The notes beneath the pieces were generated by a model. The model worked only from the letters and a program-made list of their open reading frames with translations, made no database searches and was not told the origin of the DNA. Below, piece by piece: positions 17,154 through 28,700 of a stretch of DNA of 64,000 bases. The position numbers and the translations under genes are program-made. How positions within the stretch are numbered: the first letter of the stretch is position 1; every line of letters starts with the position of its first letter. This DNA is from Acidobacteriota bacterium (GTDB lineage Bacteria; Acidobacteriota; Blastocatellia; Pyrinomonadales; Pyrinomonadaceae): NCBI GenBank assembly GCA_016703965.1, contig JADJBB010000025.1:434001-498000 (forward strand). The letters run 5' to 3'.

Positions 17154-17420
17154 CGCGGCTGTCTGCAAAGGCAGCCTTGATCAGTTTTTGGGGTGAAAAA
17201 AATTGCATTCGCAAAATTACCCTCCGAAAAGTGTGAATCGATTCACACTTTTAATAAAAAGCCCTGTTTACGGCATTATCAGGCGAAAAAAGGCTGGATT
17301 GGTCGTAGGGATATGCCCATTTGTCGGCCGTAAACTGCCTGATTGGTAGAGTAATTTGGCAGATTGGTCGAACGTGTTTGCCGCGAAACTGCTCTACCAA
17401 ACGCTGTCTCATCATCTCCG
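17154..17420. repeat. Dispersed ~270-bp element, copy A (possible ncRNA or MITE)
   Basis: This segment recurs at 55712-55985 in the same orientation. Order of parts: hairpin GGCTG...CAGCC followed by a T run (terminator-like), then a purine tract, the palindrome core GTGTGAATCGATTCACAC extended to a perfect 26 bp at 17227-17252, then ATAAAAAGCCCTGTTTACG, then CGAAAAAAGGC, three spaced ATTGGT motifs, and a closing inverted pair TTGGTAGAG/CTCTACCAA. It starts 40 bp after the clpX stop. No convincing protein is encoded on either strand. It might be a structured RNA, a 3'-end element or a small non-autonomous mobile element. Confidence 0.75.
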
Positions 17421-17624
17421 CATTTTCATACATCCTCTTTGTGGTTTATTTTTGGTTTTTTTCTTGATTATCTTCTTATTCTGACCTTCCTCCAGCCTCT
17501 TTTTCTTCTTCGCCCATCATTCGCTCTTGGCGAGTGCTTCGACAAAATTCACAGGTTTCCGCAAATCGGCGGCTTTTGCACATATCTAATGTGAACAACG
17601 CGTAAATGTAACCGGAAAAATGGC
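17421..17624. other. Non-coding stretch upstream of the giant protein gene
   Basis: A pyrimidine-rich stretch (TTTTTGGTTTTTTTC-like and TTCTTCTT runs) with no supported gene, RNA or repeat. It may be part of a long regulatory region for the downstream gene. Confidence 0.4.
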
Positions 17625-17652
17625 TTGACAAAGCCCCTTATAGCCTTATAAT
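17625..17652 (+). promoter_or_regulatory. Strong sigma70-type promoter of the giant secreted protein gene
   Basis: Perfect TTGACA (17625-17630) and perfect TATAAT (17647-17652) with a 16-bp spacer. The predicted transcript would have a leader of about 100 nt before the ATG at 17760; I could not match the leader to a known riboswitch. Confidence 0.8.
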
Positions 17653-17759
17653 TACGCCTAATCACAAAAAATAGTAGGTTTTCCGTTCGAGTGCCTATTT
17701 CCTGCTGCGAACAAACAGCAACGCTCGATGCTTTCGGTTATCCGCTGGAAACTTTATCT

Positions 17760-19769
17760 ATGTCAAAGCGCCCAAGCCCGTTCCGCCTCACCATCGTCCT
17801 CGTTTTCTCACTCATCCTCGCCGTTACCGGTTCAGTATTGACAGCATCCGGCGTCAATGCGGCGGGAGAGCGCTTTGCTTTCCTTAGCTCGGTTGGAGAG
17901 ATATTTGGGCTTGGCAGCCAGGGCGTGCAACCGATCTCCGAGCCGACGCCTGTGATTGAATCTCCACTCGCCACGGCGGTTCCAATGGCTTCTCAGTCCG
18001 GCTTGATTTATACCGAAAATTTCGCTGATATAGCGAATTGGACAGATGGGTTCGCATCAGGTATCGGTGCGTCTCGATGGGGCGGCTTGCCTACCAATGG
18101 AACTGGAACGATTCCCGACGGGGTGCGGATTTCAACCCAAACAGAAGTGTTTCCGGCAACGGGAAGTTCCGGTGGTGTTCAAAGGGGATCGCTCAGTGGC
18201 AATCCGGCTGGCACTATCGTTTTATTGTCCACAGGAGCGACCGATAATACTACTTCCGCCGCAATAGATCTGTTCTTGAACTATTCAGGGGTTTTGGCCG
18301 GGACGCTTAGTTTCGATTGGGCATCAGTAAATAACTCAACGGGCGATCGAAAGGGTTCGTTGCGAATATATACCAGTACAAATGGAACGACCTTTACGGA
18401 ACTAGCTTCAGCGGCAGTTTTGAATTTTACGAATAATTCTGCCACCAGCGGTTCAATCACGAATGTTTCTCTTCCAAGTGGCTTCAACGGTTCGAGTACC
18501 GCGCAAATCCGATTTTATTTTCACAACGGAACGGGCGGAACAACGGGATCTCGTCCAAAGATCAGCCTGGACAATGTTCGAGTGACGGCAACTAACATAG
18601 CCCCCACCACCCAAGCCTCGAACATCACGTTCTCATCGGTGACAACAAACTCGATGACCGTGAACTGGACGAACGGGAACGGTTCGAAGCGGATCGTGAA
18701 GATGAACACGACGAACACGTTCGATGCCCCGGCTGACGGAACCGATCCGTCTGCGAATGCTACGTACGGCGGTTCGGGTCAGCAGGTTGTTTATAACGGG
18801 ACGGGCAGCAACGTGGCGATAAGCGGTCTTTCGGCCAGCACGAATTATCATTTCCGTGTCTATGAAGCCAACGGCTCCGGAGCGACCAGCGTTTACAATA
18901 CCGCGACCGCGACCGACAACCCGAGGGCCACTGCGACGGTGGCTCCGCCGACCGCGAGCGTTACAGGGTCGAGCACGATCTGCGCCGGAGGCTCTGGGAC
19001 GGTGACGGTGACGGTTAGCGGCGGTGTCGCGCCGTACACGGTGGTTTTGACGAATGGCGGCGGAACGCAGTCTGGCGCCGGGCCGACGTTTAATTTCCCG
19101 GTCAGTCCGGGTTCGACAACCGGTTACACGTTGGCAGCCGGAAGCGTAGACGCGAGCAGCACCGCGATCACAACGGGCGACACAGCAACAATAACCGTAA
19201 ACCAGCCCCCAACGCCGTCAAACGCCGGCCCGAATCAGACTGTGGTTGGCTCAACAGCAACCCTTGCGGGCAACACGCCGAGCGTCGGCACCGGAACGTG
19301 GTCGATAGTCGCCGGTGTCGGCGGCAGCTTTACGTCGCCGAATAACCCTAACTCAGATTTTACCGGCTTGCCCGGCTTCATCTACACTTTGCGCTGGACA
19401 ATAAGCAACGCTCCGTGCTCGTCCTCGACAAATGACGTAGTCATAACCCTGAACAAGGCCTCAACCTCTCTCGCGAATTTGACGGTAAACAGCACAGAAT
19501 TCGTCGGAAATTCGCTCGCCGTGAGCACGACGCTAACGCGCACCAGCCCGCCTCCGGGTGTGGTCGCGGGCGAGATGGTGACGTTTACTCTAACCGGGCC
19601 ATCTCCATCGGGTACCATCAGCAATTTGTCCGGTACGACGAACGGCTCCGGATCGGCTTCCGTTAATTTCCCGCTAACCGCACGCGGAGCGTACACGATC
19701 AATGCGAGCTATGCCGGGAACTCGACGCTGAATTCGTCCACTTCAAACACGCCCTCGGTGTCAGTCTAT
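17760..19769 (+). CDS. Giant secreted modular protein, N-terminal part (before frameshift)
   Basis: The first ~670 residues of a protein of about 5,706 residues. The ATG at 17760 is chosen because a clean signal peptide follows (MSKRPSPFRLTIVLVFSLIL, cleavage probably after GVNA); upstream in-frame GTG starts would add cysteine-containing residues before it. Order: signal peptide, a jelly-roll-like domain (ENFADIANWTDGFASGIGAS to PKISLDNVRVTAT), a fibronectin type III-like domain (SSVTTNSMTVNWT to STNYHFRVYEANG), a gliding-motility SprB-like repeat (STICAGGSGTVTVTVSGGVA), and an Ig-like domain. The frame then fails: adding one T at 19768/19769 gives SVSVYSTLTLAPASC and opens the following 15 kb. 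Without the repair, translation ends at 19835. Confidence 0.85.
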
Positions 19770-22700
19770 CAACGCTCACGCTCGCGCCGGCCAGCTGTAC
19801 GACCGGAACGCCGTGCCCGGTTAGCGCAACTTTGACCACAGTTCCGGGCGGATCGCCGATCCCGGGCGAGTCGGTGACGTTCGATTTCGGCGGAACTCCG
19901 GCAAATCTTTCGGGCACGACAAACGCCTCCGGCGTAGCGACCGTAAATCCCACTTTCGCGAGCAGCGGAATTTTTTCGACGACGGCTTCATTCCTAAATA
20001 CGGCCGGCTTCTTCGCCGACGACAGCGGAAATCTGGTCGCCGAGACATCGATGGCCAACATCACCGTCACCGGCCCGCCGACCGTTTCAAGCGTGAGTCC
20101 GACGTCCGGTCCGACGACGGGCGGGAACAGCGTGACGATCACGGGCACCGGGTTTACGGGCGTGACGGGCGTTACCTTTGGCGGTGCGGCTTGCACCTCG
20201 GTCAATTTCGTTTCTGACACCGAGATCAACTGCACCGCCCCGGCGCATGCGGCGGGAGCGGTCAGCGTGTTGGTCACGACGCCGATCGGCGCGAACGCGC
20301 CGAATACGCTATACACGTACATTAATAACTGTCTGGCAGGCACATACTTTAATGGAAGCGCCTGCGTCGCCGCCAGTGCGGGATTTTATGTGCCAACCTC
20401 CGGCCAGACGTCGCAGACGCCGTGCGCGGCGGGAACCTTCCAGCCACTTGAGGGGGCGATAGCCTGTGATCCGGCATCGGCGGGTAACTATGTCCCGGCC
20501 CCGCAGGCGATCGCTCAGATCGAGTGCGCTTTAGGAACGTACCAGCCGGGCATCGGACAAACAGCGTGCATAGCGGCATCGCCGGGTAATTTTGTTTCCA
20601 TCCTGGGGGCCGAAGTTCAGTCGCAATGCCCGGTCGGCCAATATCAGCCGAATTCTGGCCAATCAGCTTGTATCCCGGCCAGTGCCGGTTCGTTTGTCGC
20701 GGCTCCGGGATCCCAAACTCAGACGCAATGTGCGGCGGGATCGTACCAACCGAACACCGGAGCGTCGTCGTGCATTTTAGCCGATCCGGGCTTCTTTGTT
20801 GCCAACCCGGGAGCGATAGCACAAGACCCCTGTCCTCCGGGCACGACGTCGGGTGCGGGGGCCACGGTTTGCACTGCTCCGGCGACGCGGCTGGTTGCGG
20901 AAGCTCCAACCGGGGTCGACTCTGGCAATTGTATTTCGGCGGCCTGTGCGACGATCACGTACGCCATCGGGCAGGCTCTTGCGGGGGACACGATCAGCAT
21001 TGCGGCGGGGACCTATACGCAGCTGGGCATTACCGTAAATAAGAATTTGACCATAACAGGTGCCGGGGCACCGACGACGATCGTTCAGGCAAATGCTGCG
21101 CCGAATACGGCGGCGAACGGCGTGTTCATCGTCAACAGCGGCGTCACGGCGTCGATCGACGGCCTGACGATCCGGCACGGAAAAGATGTTTACGGTGGCG
21201 GCATCTACAATAGCGGCATGCTGACCGTCACCAACTCGACCATCTCCGGCAACGTCGCAGCGTCAAAAGGCGGCGGCATCTGGAGCGGCGGCACGTTGAA
21301 TGTCACAAACTCGACCATCTCGGGCAATACGGGGGGCGATTTCGGCGGCGGCATTCACAATGACTTCGGCACGGTGAGTGTGACCAACTCGACCGTCTCG
21401 GGCAATAATGCGGACGGAGCCAGGGGCGGCGGAATTTCAGCTTTCGGCGGCACGGTGAATGTCATCAACTCGACCGTCTCGGGCAATTCGGCAAGTTCCA
21501 GTCAAGGCGGCGGCATTTTCCACGAATTCGGCGGTACGGTGAATCTGACCAATTCGACGATTTCCGGTAACACATCCAATTCCGGCGACGGCGGCGGCGT
21601 TTACAACGGCCCGGGCAACACGCTGAATGCGCGCAATACCATCATCGCGGGAAACACGGCCCCAACCGGACCGGACTTTTCCGGCACGCTGACCTCGCAA
21701 GGGAATAACCTGATCGGAAACACGACGGGCACAACGATCAGCGGCGGCCCAAGCGACATTATCAATGTAAGTGCCGGGCTCGCCCCGCTTGCCAATAACG
21801 GCGGGCCGACCCAAACGCATGCGTTGTTTGGCAACTCGCCGGCGATCGATGCGGGGAATAATTGTGTGTTTGACGACACCTGTTCGCCGGCCCTTGGTTC
21901 GCCGATCACGACCGATCAACGCGGATCGCCGCGAAAGATCGACGGCAACGACGATCTGAATGCCGTTGTCGACATCGGTGCCTACGAGCGCGCGGAATGT
22001 TCGGACATCACGGTCGTCAACAACGCCAACAGCGGAGCGGGCAGCCTGCGTCAGGCCGTACTTGATGCCTGTGCGGGAAGCACTATCACGTTTGACATGA
22101 ACACGGTCGTGAGCCCGATCTCGCTGTCGGGCGGCCAGATCGCGATAGACAAAAACCTGACGATCCAGGGGCCGGGAGCGGGTTCGCTGGCGGTGCAGAA
22201 CACGGCCGCCCCGGGCTCGACAAGCCGTGTCTTTGTTGTCAATTCCGGTGTGACGGCAACGATCTCAGACCTGACCCTCACAGGAGGATGGGCCGATCCT
22301 CAAGGCGGCGGCATATTGAACAGCGGCACGTTGAATGTCACCAACACGACCATCTCTGGCAACATAGGAGCGTCAAAGGGCGGCGGCATCTGGAGCGGCG
22401 GCACGTTGAATGTCACTAACTCGACCATCTCGGGCAATACGGGGGGCGATTACGGCGGCGGCATTCACAATGACTTCGGCACGGTGAGTGTGACCAACTC
22501 GACCGTCTCGGGCAATAATGCGGACGGAGCCAGGGGTGGCGGAATTTCAGCTTTCGGCGGCACGGTGAATGTCATCAACTCGACCGTCTCGGGCAATTCG
22601 GCAAGTTCCAGTCAAGGCGGCGGCATTTTCCACGAATTCGGCGGTACGGTGAATCTGACCAATTCGACGATTTCCGGTAACACATCCAATTCCGGCGACG

Positions 22701-25700
22701 GCGGCGGCGTTTACAACGGCCCGGGCAACACGCTGAATGCGCGCAATACCATCATCGCGGGAAACACGGCCCCAACCGGACCGGACTTCTCCGGCACAAT
22801 GACCTCGCAGGGATATAACCTGATCGGAAACACCGCTGATACGACCGTCAGCGGCGGTTCGAATGACCTTCTCAATGTGAATCCGCTGCTCGGCCCCTTG
22901 GCAAACAACGGCGGCCCGACGCAAACCCACGCACTGCTCCCCGGCAGCCCGGCGATCGATAAAGGCATCAATGCGCTTTCACTGACCACCGACCAGCGCG
23001 GAGCGGGATTTGCTCGTGTGATCGATAATGCGGCGGCGAATGCCGCTGACGGTACGGACATCGGCGCTTATGAAGCTCCGCCGCCGTCCCCGACTGTTAC
23101 GAGCGTTAATCCGACCTCCGGCCCGCAGGCGGGCGGCAACAGCGTCACGATAACGGGTACTGGCTTTACGGGCGTGACGACTGTTACCTTCGACGCATTG
23201 GCCTGCACGGCGGTGAATTTCGTTTCGGATACTCAGATCAGCTGCACAGCACCGGCACACGGCCCCGGAGCCGTCAGCGTCATCGTCACAACCCCGGGCG
23301 GCACGAATGCCGCGAATACGCTCTATACATATGTTACTCCCTGCGTGACGGATCCGGTCGTAACTACGAATACCGATAGCGGAGCCGGAAGCTTGCGTAA
23401 CGCCATCGCCGAAGCTTGTGCGGGCAGTACGATCACATTTGATATGAATGCCGTCGTGAGCCCGATCGGGCTGACTAGCGGAAATCTCGTAGTCGACAAG
23501 AATCTGACCATTCAGGGGCCCGGAGCAGGCGTTCTCGCTGTTTCCAACACCATTGTGCCCGCCTTCGGAGTTGGTCCCGACAGTCTCCGAATTTTCAAGG
23601 TGCAGGCCTCAGTCACGGCAACGATAAGCGGGCTGACCATCAGGGATGGAAAGCTACAGTGGAATAACCTCACGCCGGCGCAAAACTGCAACCCCGAGTG
23701 GTCACTCGGCGGCGGAATCTTGAATTCCGGTAACCTGACAGTTGATCACGTTATCGTAAGGAACAATGAGACGGCGACCTACGAGTTCTCTCCTCAATGT
23801 TCACAAACTGGCCAAGGCAACGGCATTTTTAACTTTGGCACTCTGACCGTCAATAGTTCGGAGATCAACGACAATGGCGGGATTAACGGATGGGGCTATG
23901 GCGGCGGTATCAGCAACCATGGGCTTCTCTATGTGAATGATTCTACGATAACGAACAATCGAGTCGCAGGACTTGTTGCAGGCGGGGGTATTTACAATGA
24001 GCCTGGTGCAACGGCTTACATCAACAGGTCGACCATTTCGAATCATAGTCAAAACGGGATTGCGAACGGCGGTCAATTGTATGTGGATAATTCTACGATC
24101 TCTGGCAATGCGACCGGTGGAATATCGAACGTATGTGCTTTTGCCAGGGTCACGAATTCGACCATTACAAACAATTCCGTAAACGGATTATTTGGCGGAT
24201 TTTGGACCTATTCTGTATGCTTTGGCAGCAGCAATGTCACCGAATTCCGCAATACTATCATCGCCGGGAACACGGTCGGGGATTTTTATTTTGATGCCGG
24301 ATCGTACACTGGGAGCCCCTATCCCCAAGCGGTTTCCCTAGGGAATAACCTGATCGGCATCGTCCCGGCCGAGGTATCTGGAATACCGTGGAACTCCGGA
24401 TTTAATGCCCCGGGCGACCAGATAGGAAGTCCTGCCACACCGATCAACCCATTGCTCGGTCCCCTGGCAAACAACGGCGGCCCGACGCAGACCCACGCAC
24501 TGCTCCCCGGTAGCCCGGCGATCGATAAAGGCATCAATGCGCTTTCACTGACCACCGACCAGCGCGGAGCCGGATTCGCACGGACGGTGGATAATTCACC
24601 AACTAATGCCGCCGACGGTACGGACATCGGAGCGTACGAGGCTCCGATAGCGCCGACAGTTACCTCCATCAACCCAGGTTTCGGCCCGACGGCGGGCGGG
24701 AATAGCGTGGTTATCACGGGAACGAACTTCACGGGTGCGACGGTGGCCTTTGACGGCCTGGCGTGCCCGATCACGGGCAACACTGGAACACAGATAACGT
24801 GCACCGCACCGGCCCACGCTGCCGGTCCGGCCAATGTCGTGGTCACAGCATCGGGCGTCCCGAGTACTCCGCCTTTGGTTTATACCTATGAGGACGAAAC
24901 GACGGTCGCGGTTGATGGTTCGGGGAACTTGACCATCACGGATACGAATGGCGGGAATAGTAATGACAACATCGTCATCGCGTGCACGACCGCACCGGAT
25001 ACGATCGTCATCACCGATTCCGGCACCGGTTTGAATCAGACGGTTTTGGCTTCGTCGGTCACAGGCTCGATCACCATCAACACGCTCGGCGGCAACGATA
25101 CTCTGACGGTTAACCTCTCAGGCTGTGACTTTATCAATGACGGCGTTGGTGGCGGGTTGTTCTTCAACGGCGGCTCCCCAACTACTGGGCCGGGCGATAA
25201 GCTAAACATCGTTGGCGGTTCGACGACGACGCAGACGTTTATTTTTACAAACGAAAATGACGGTAGCGTTGTACTCGCCGGAGGATCGCGCTCAGGAACG
25301 ATCAGCTACACGGGGCTCGAGCCGGTGAGCTCGACCGTCACGGCGGCGAATGTCATTTTGAATTACAGCACGTTGACGGAAACGATCACGGTTTCGCAGG
25401 ACGCAGGGACGCCCGCGCAGACACTGGTCGATTCCAACGTCGGCGGCGAATCGGTTTCCTTCGTAAACCCGACCACATCTCTAGAGATCAACGGCGGTGA
25501 TACGGGCGACGACACGATCAATGTCAATGGTTTCGGCACGAGCGGCGGCGGATTTACTGCCGGGCTGACCATCAACGGCGGCACCGGAAACGATACGGTC
25601 AATCTCAACGCAGACATTAATTTTGCGTCGAGCAACAGCCTCGACGTTGACCTCCAGAACGACAACGCCTCACCCGGCACCGATACCATCAGTGTTGGGG

Positions 25701-28700
25701 CGAACGCCAATCTGATCCTGTTGGGCACAGGTACAGCGTCGCTCGGTGCTAGCCGAAATATCGCGATGGCGAGCGGTTCGAGCGTTGTTACAGCAAATGG
25801 CAACAATACGCTCACTGCTAACCAGCAATTAACACCATCGTCGGGTAATTTTGCCGGGATCTTGCTTTCGGGAGCCACGGTGGATGCGACCGGTACTGGT
25901 GTTGTTTCGCTTTCGGGCAGAGGCGGAGATACGGGAGATAACAACTTTGGCATTTTCGTGAGTGCCGGCTCGACGGTGCGCGGCGGAAATCAGGTCGGCG
26001 TCATGACGACCGATATTCTTGGAACCGGCGGTTCGGCCGGAAACCTCAACCGTCACGGTATTGATGTCGATAGTTCGACCGTCACCTCGCGGGGCGGAAA
26101 TGTGCGTGTTCGCGGCTTTGGCGGCGGCGGCACAGGCAGCGACCGATACGGCGTAATTCCGATCAATAACGGCACGATCACCTCAGGCGGCAATGGCGAC
26201 GTGCTCGTTGAGGGCACTGGCGGTGCAGCTAGCGGCGGTAATAACAATGGCGTGATCCCGCACCAGAATGGCGGATTGATCACCTCTGGTGGAACCGGAT
26301 CTGTAACCGTGATCGGAACAGGAGGAACCGGTGCAAATAGTTTTGGAACTTACGTGTTCAGAGATGGGCGTATCACTTCGGGGGGAAGCGGAGCGGTCAA
26401 TGTAACCGGGACCGGTGGCGGCGCCGGCAGCGGCGGCGTACGCTTATTCACGGATGGTTCGGCGGCTCGTATAAATTCCGGCGGTGGACCGATAACTGTT
26501 ACCGGAACAGCGACTAGCGGGGGATTCGGTATTCATCTGGCGAGTGCGGCGGCCCAAATTCAATCGTCGGGGAACGCGGCGGTAACCTTGATCTCGGACA
26601 GCATGGCGCTCAATACGAGCACATCGTTTGTCAATGCCGGCACTGGCCCTGTAACGCTTCGCCAGAAGACGAACTTGGTTGCCATCGATCTTGGGGCAAC
26701 TACCGATCCGTTTGCTGGACCGCTAAGCCTTGAGGATGCGGAGATCGACAAGATAACTGCTGGAACACTTAATATTGGTGACTCGAATAGTGGTGATATT
26801 ACATTTACCGCCGCGATCGTTCTGACCGACACGCCGGTCATATCAAATCTCGTTCTCACGACCGGTGCCAAGATCATTGACGGATTTTCGGGCACAGAAA
26901 TAATCGTGTCGAATCTGGCGATGACGGCCGGCACGGGCGTTGGTAACGGATTTAGCGGTGAAGTTGATTTTCAGACGGACACCGTTACGGCGTCTACGAC
27001 AAGCGGCGGTGTCGCGATCTTTGAATTCGATACGACAAATATCGGTGCCGCTGATATTACCGCCGGTAGCGGGTCGATCATTCTGCGCGGAGGTACGTTT
27101 GTAACGGCACCGGGCAGCGACATCAATGGCAACGTACAGCTCTCAGGTATATTAAAAGGTACGGGCACCGTCAATGGTACGCTCAGTTCGACAACGTTGG
27201 GAGCCTTTAATGGAACGATCTCACCCGGAGCGAGTCCCGGTATTTTGAATGCCAATGGCAATCTCTCAATGAACAACGCGTCGACATTTGCTGTCGAGAT
27301 CGGCGGCAATACTCCAGGCAACGCTGTCACAAATCACGATCAGCTTAACGTCACCGGCTCCGTAGATCTGGGCAATGCTACGCTGACACTTGCCCAATTC
27401 AATGGTTTCACACCGACGGCGGGCCAGACGTTTGTGATCGTTAATAACGACAGCAACGACCCGGTCACCGGAACATTTGGCGGGGTTGCCGAAGGTGCGG
27501 TCATCGCGCCGTTCCTGATTCCCGGAATGCAGGCGACGATCACGTATCAGGGCGGAACGAATAATAACGATGTCGTTCTGACCGCAATGCTGCCGCCGCC
27601 GATCATTACGCTTTCTGATCCGAATCCGCTCGGGTTTGGTAATGTTACGGTTGGCAATTACTCGGCGGCTCAAACCTATGACGTGTCCGGTGTCAATCTG
27701 ACCGCGAATATCGTTGTCACGGCACCGGCGAACTATGAGGTTTCGCTGTCGCAATTCTCTGGCTTTGGTTCATCCGTCAGTATCCCGTTCGGCAGCGGAA
27801 CGGTCGCAGCGACTCCGATCTGGGTGCGATTTGCTCCAACAGTCCCCGGCAATCCAAGCGTAAATGTCACAAATGCCAGCACAGGTGCGACAACACAGAA
27901 CAAACCAGTCATTGGCACCGGCGTCGCGGCAGTCTGCACGGCTCCGCCGAGCGGCATGGTCGCGTGGTACAGCGCCGAGGGCAATGCGAATGACCGATTT
28001 GGCGTGAATAACGGTACTTTGCAGAATGGAGCCACCACTGCGGCTGGCAAGGTTGGTCAGGCATTCTCCTTGAATGGGACGAATCAATTTGTCAGCATTC
28101 CGAACTCGGCCTCGCTGAACCCAACGAGCCAAGCAAGCATTGATGCTTGGATAAAAACAACTTCTGGCGGGACAATTGTGAGTAAAGCCGATGTCTCAAA
28201 TGGAACTCTCGATGAGTCAGTTGCCCTCAGCGTAAATGGCCTAGGACAGGTTACCTTCGTGTATTGGGTTACCGGCGGCAATCTGGGAGGATATTCAGCC
28301 GTTGGAACTGCCAAGGTGAACAACGGTGAATGGCACCACGTCGCTGCTACGTATTCTGATGCTGGTGGTGGCATCGCAAATCTCCAGCTTTTTGTTGATG
28401 GCGTGTTGGATCTTGCCACAACAAACGTGGGCGGTATCTTGGTCTCAAACTCCAACCCGGTCACCATTGGAGTGATTAACGGGAATTCGGGCACCTACTT
28501 CGGAGGCCAAATTGATGAGCTCGAGATATTCAACCGAGCACTGACGGGAACCGAAGTGGCAAACATCTACAACGCCTCGACGGCAGGTAAATGCCTTGCA
28601 CCCGAGATCGTTGTAGAAGAGCCGATCGGCAACGGACTTGTTGATAATGTTTCGACGATCAACTTCGGATCGGTCGGCGTAAGTGCACCGAGTGCTCCGA

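Noticed and set aside
17251..17433. Minus-strand 60-codon frame (MYENAEMMRQRLVEQF...) within element copy A
   Set aside because: The corresponding minus-strand frame in copy B is broken by a stop early on, and most of the stretch is palindrome or inverted repeat, so the sequence is better explained as a structured element than as a gene.
17653..17759. Possible c-di-GMP or other riboswitch in the giant gene leader
   Set aside because: The leader has some GGAAAC and CAAACAGC motifs, but I could not place the conserved core or paired stems of the GEMM-I class or any other class I know.
21259..22826. Possible CRISPR-like or satellite array
   Set aside because: The repetition is long coding beta-helix sequence in frame, with no short direct repeats separated by unique spacers and no cas genes.
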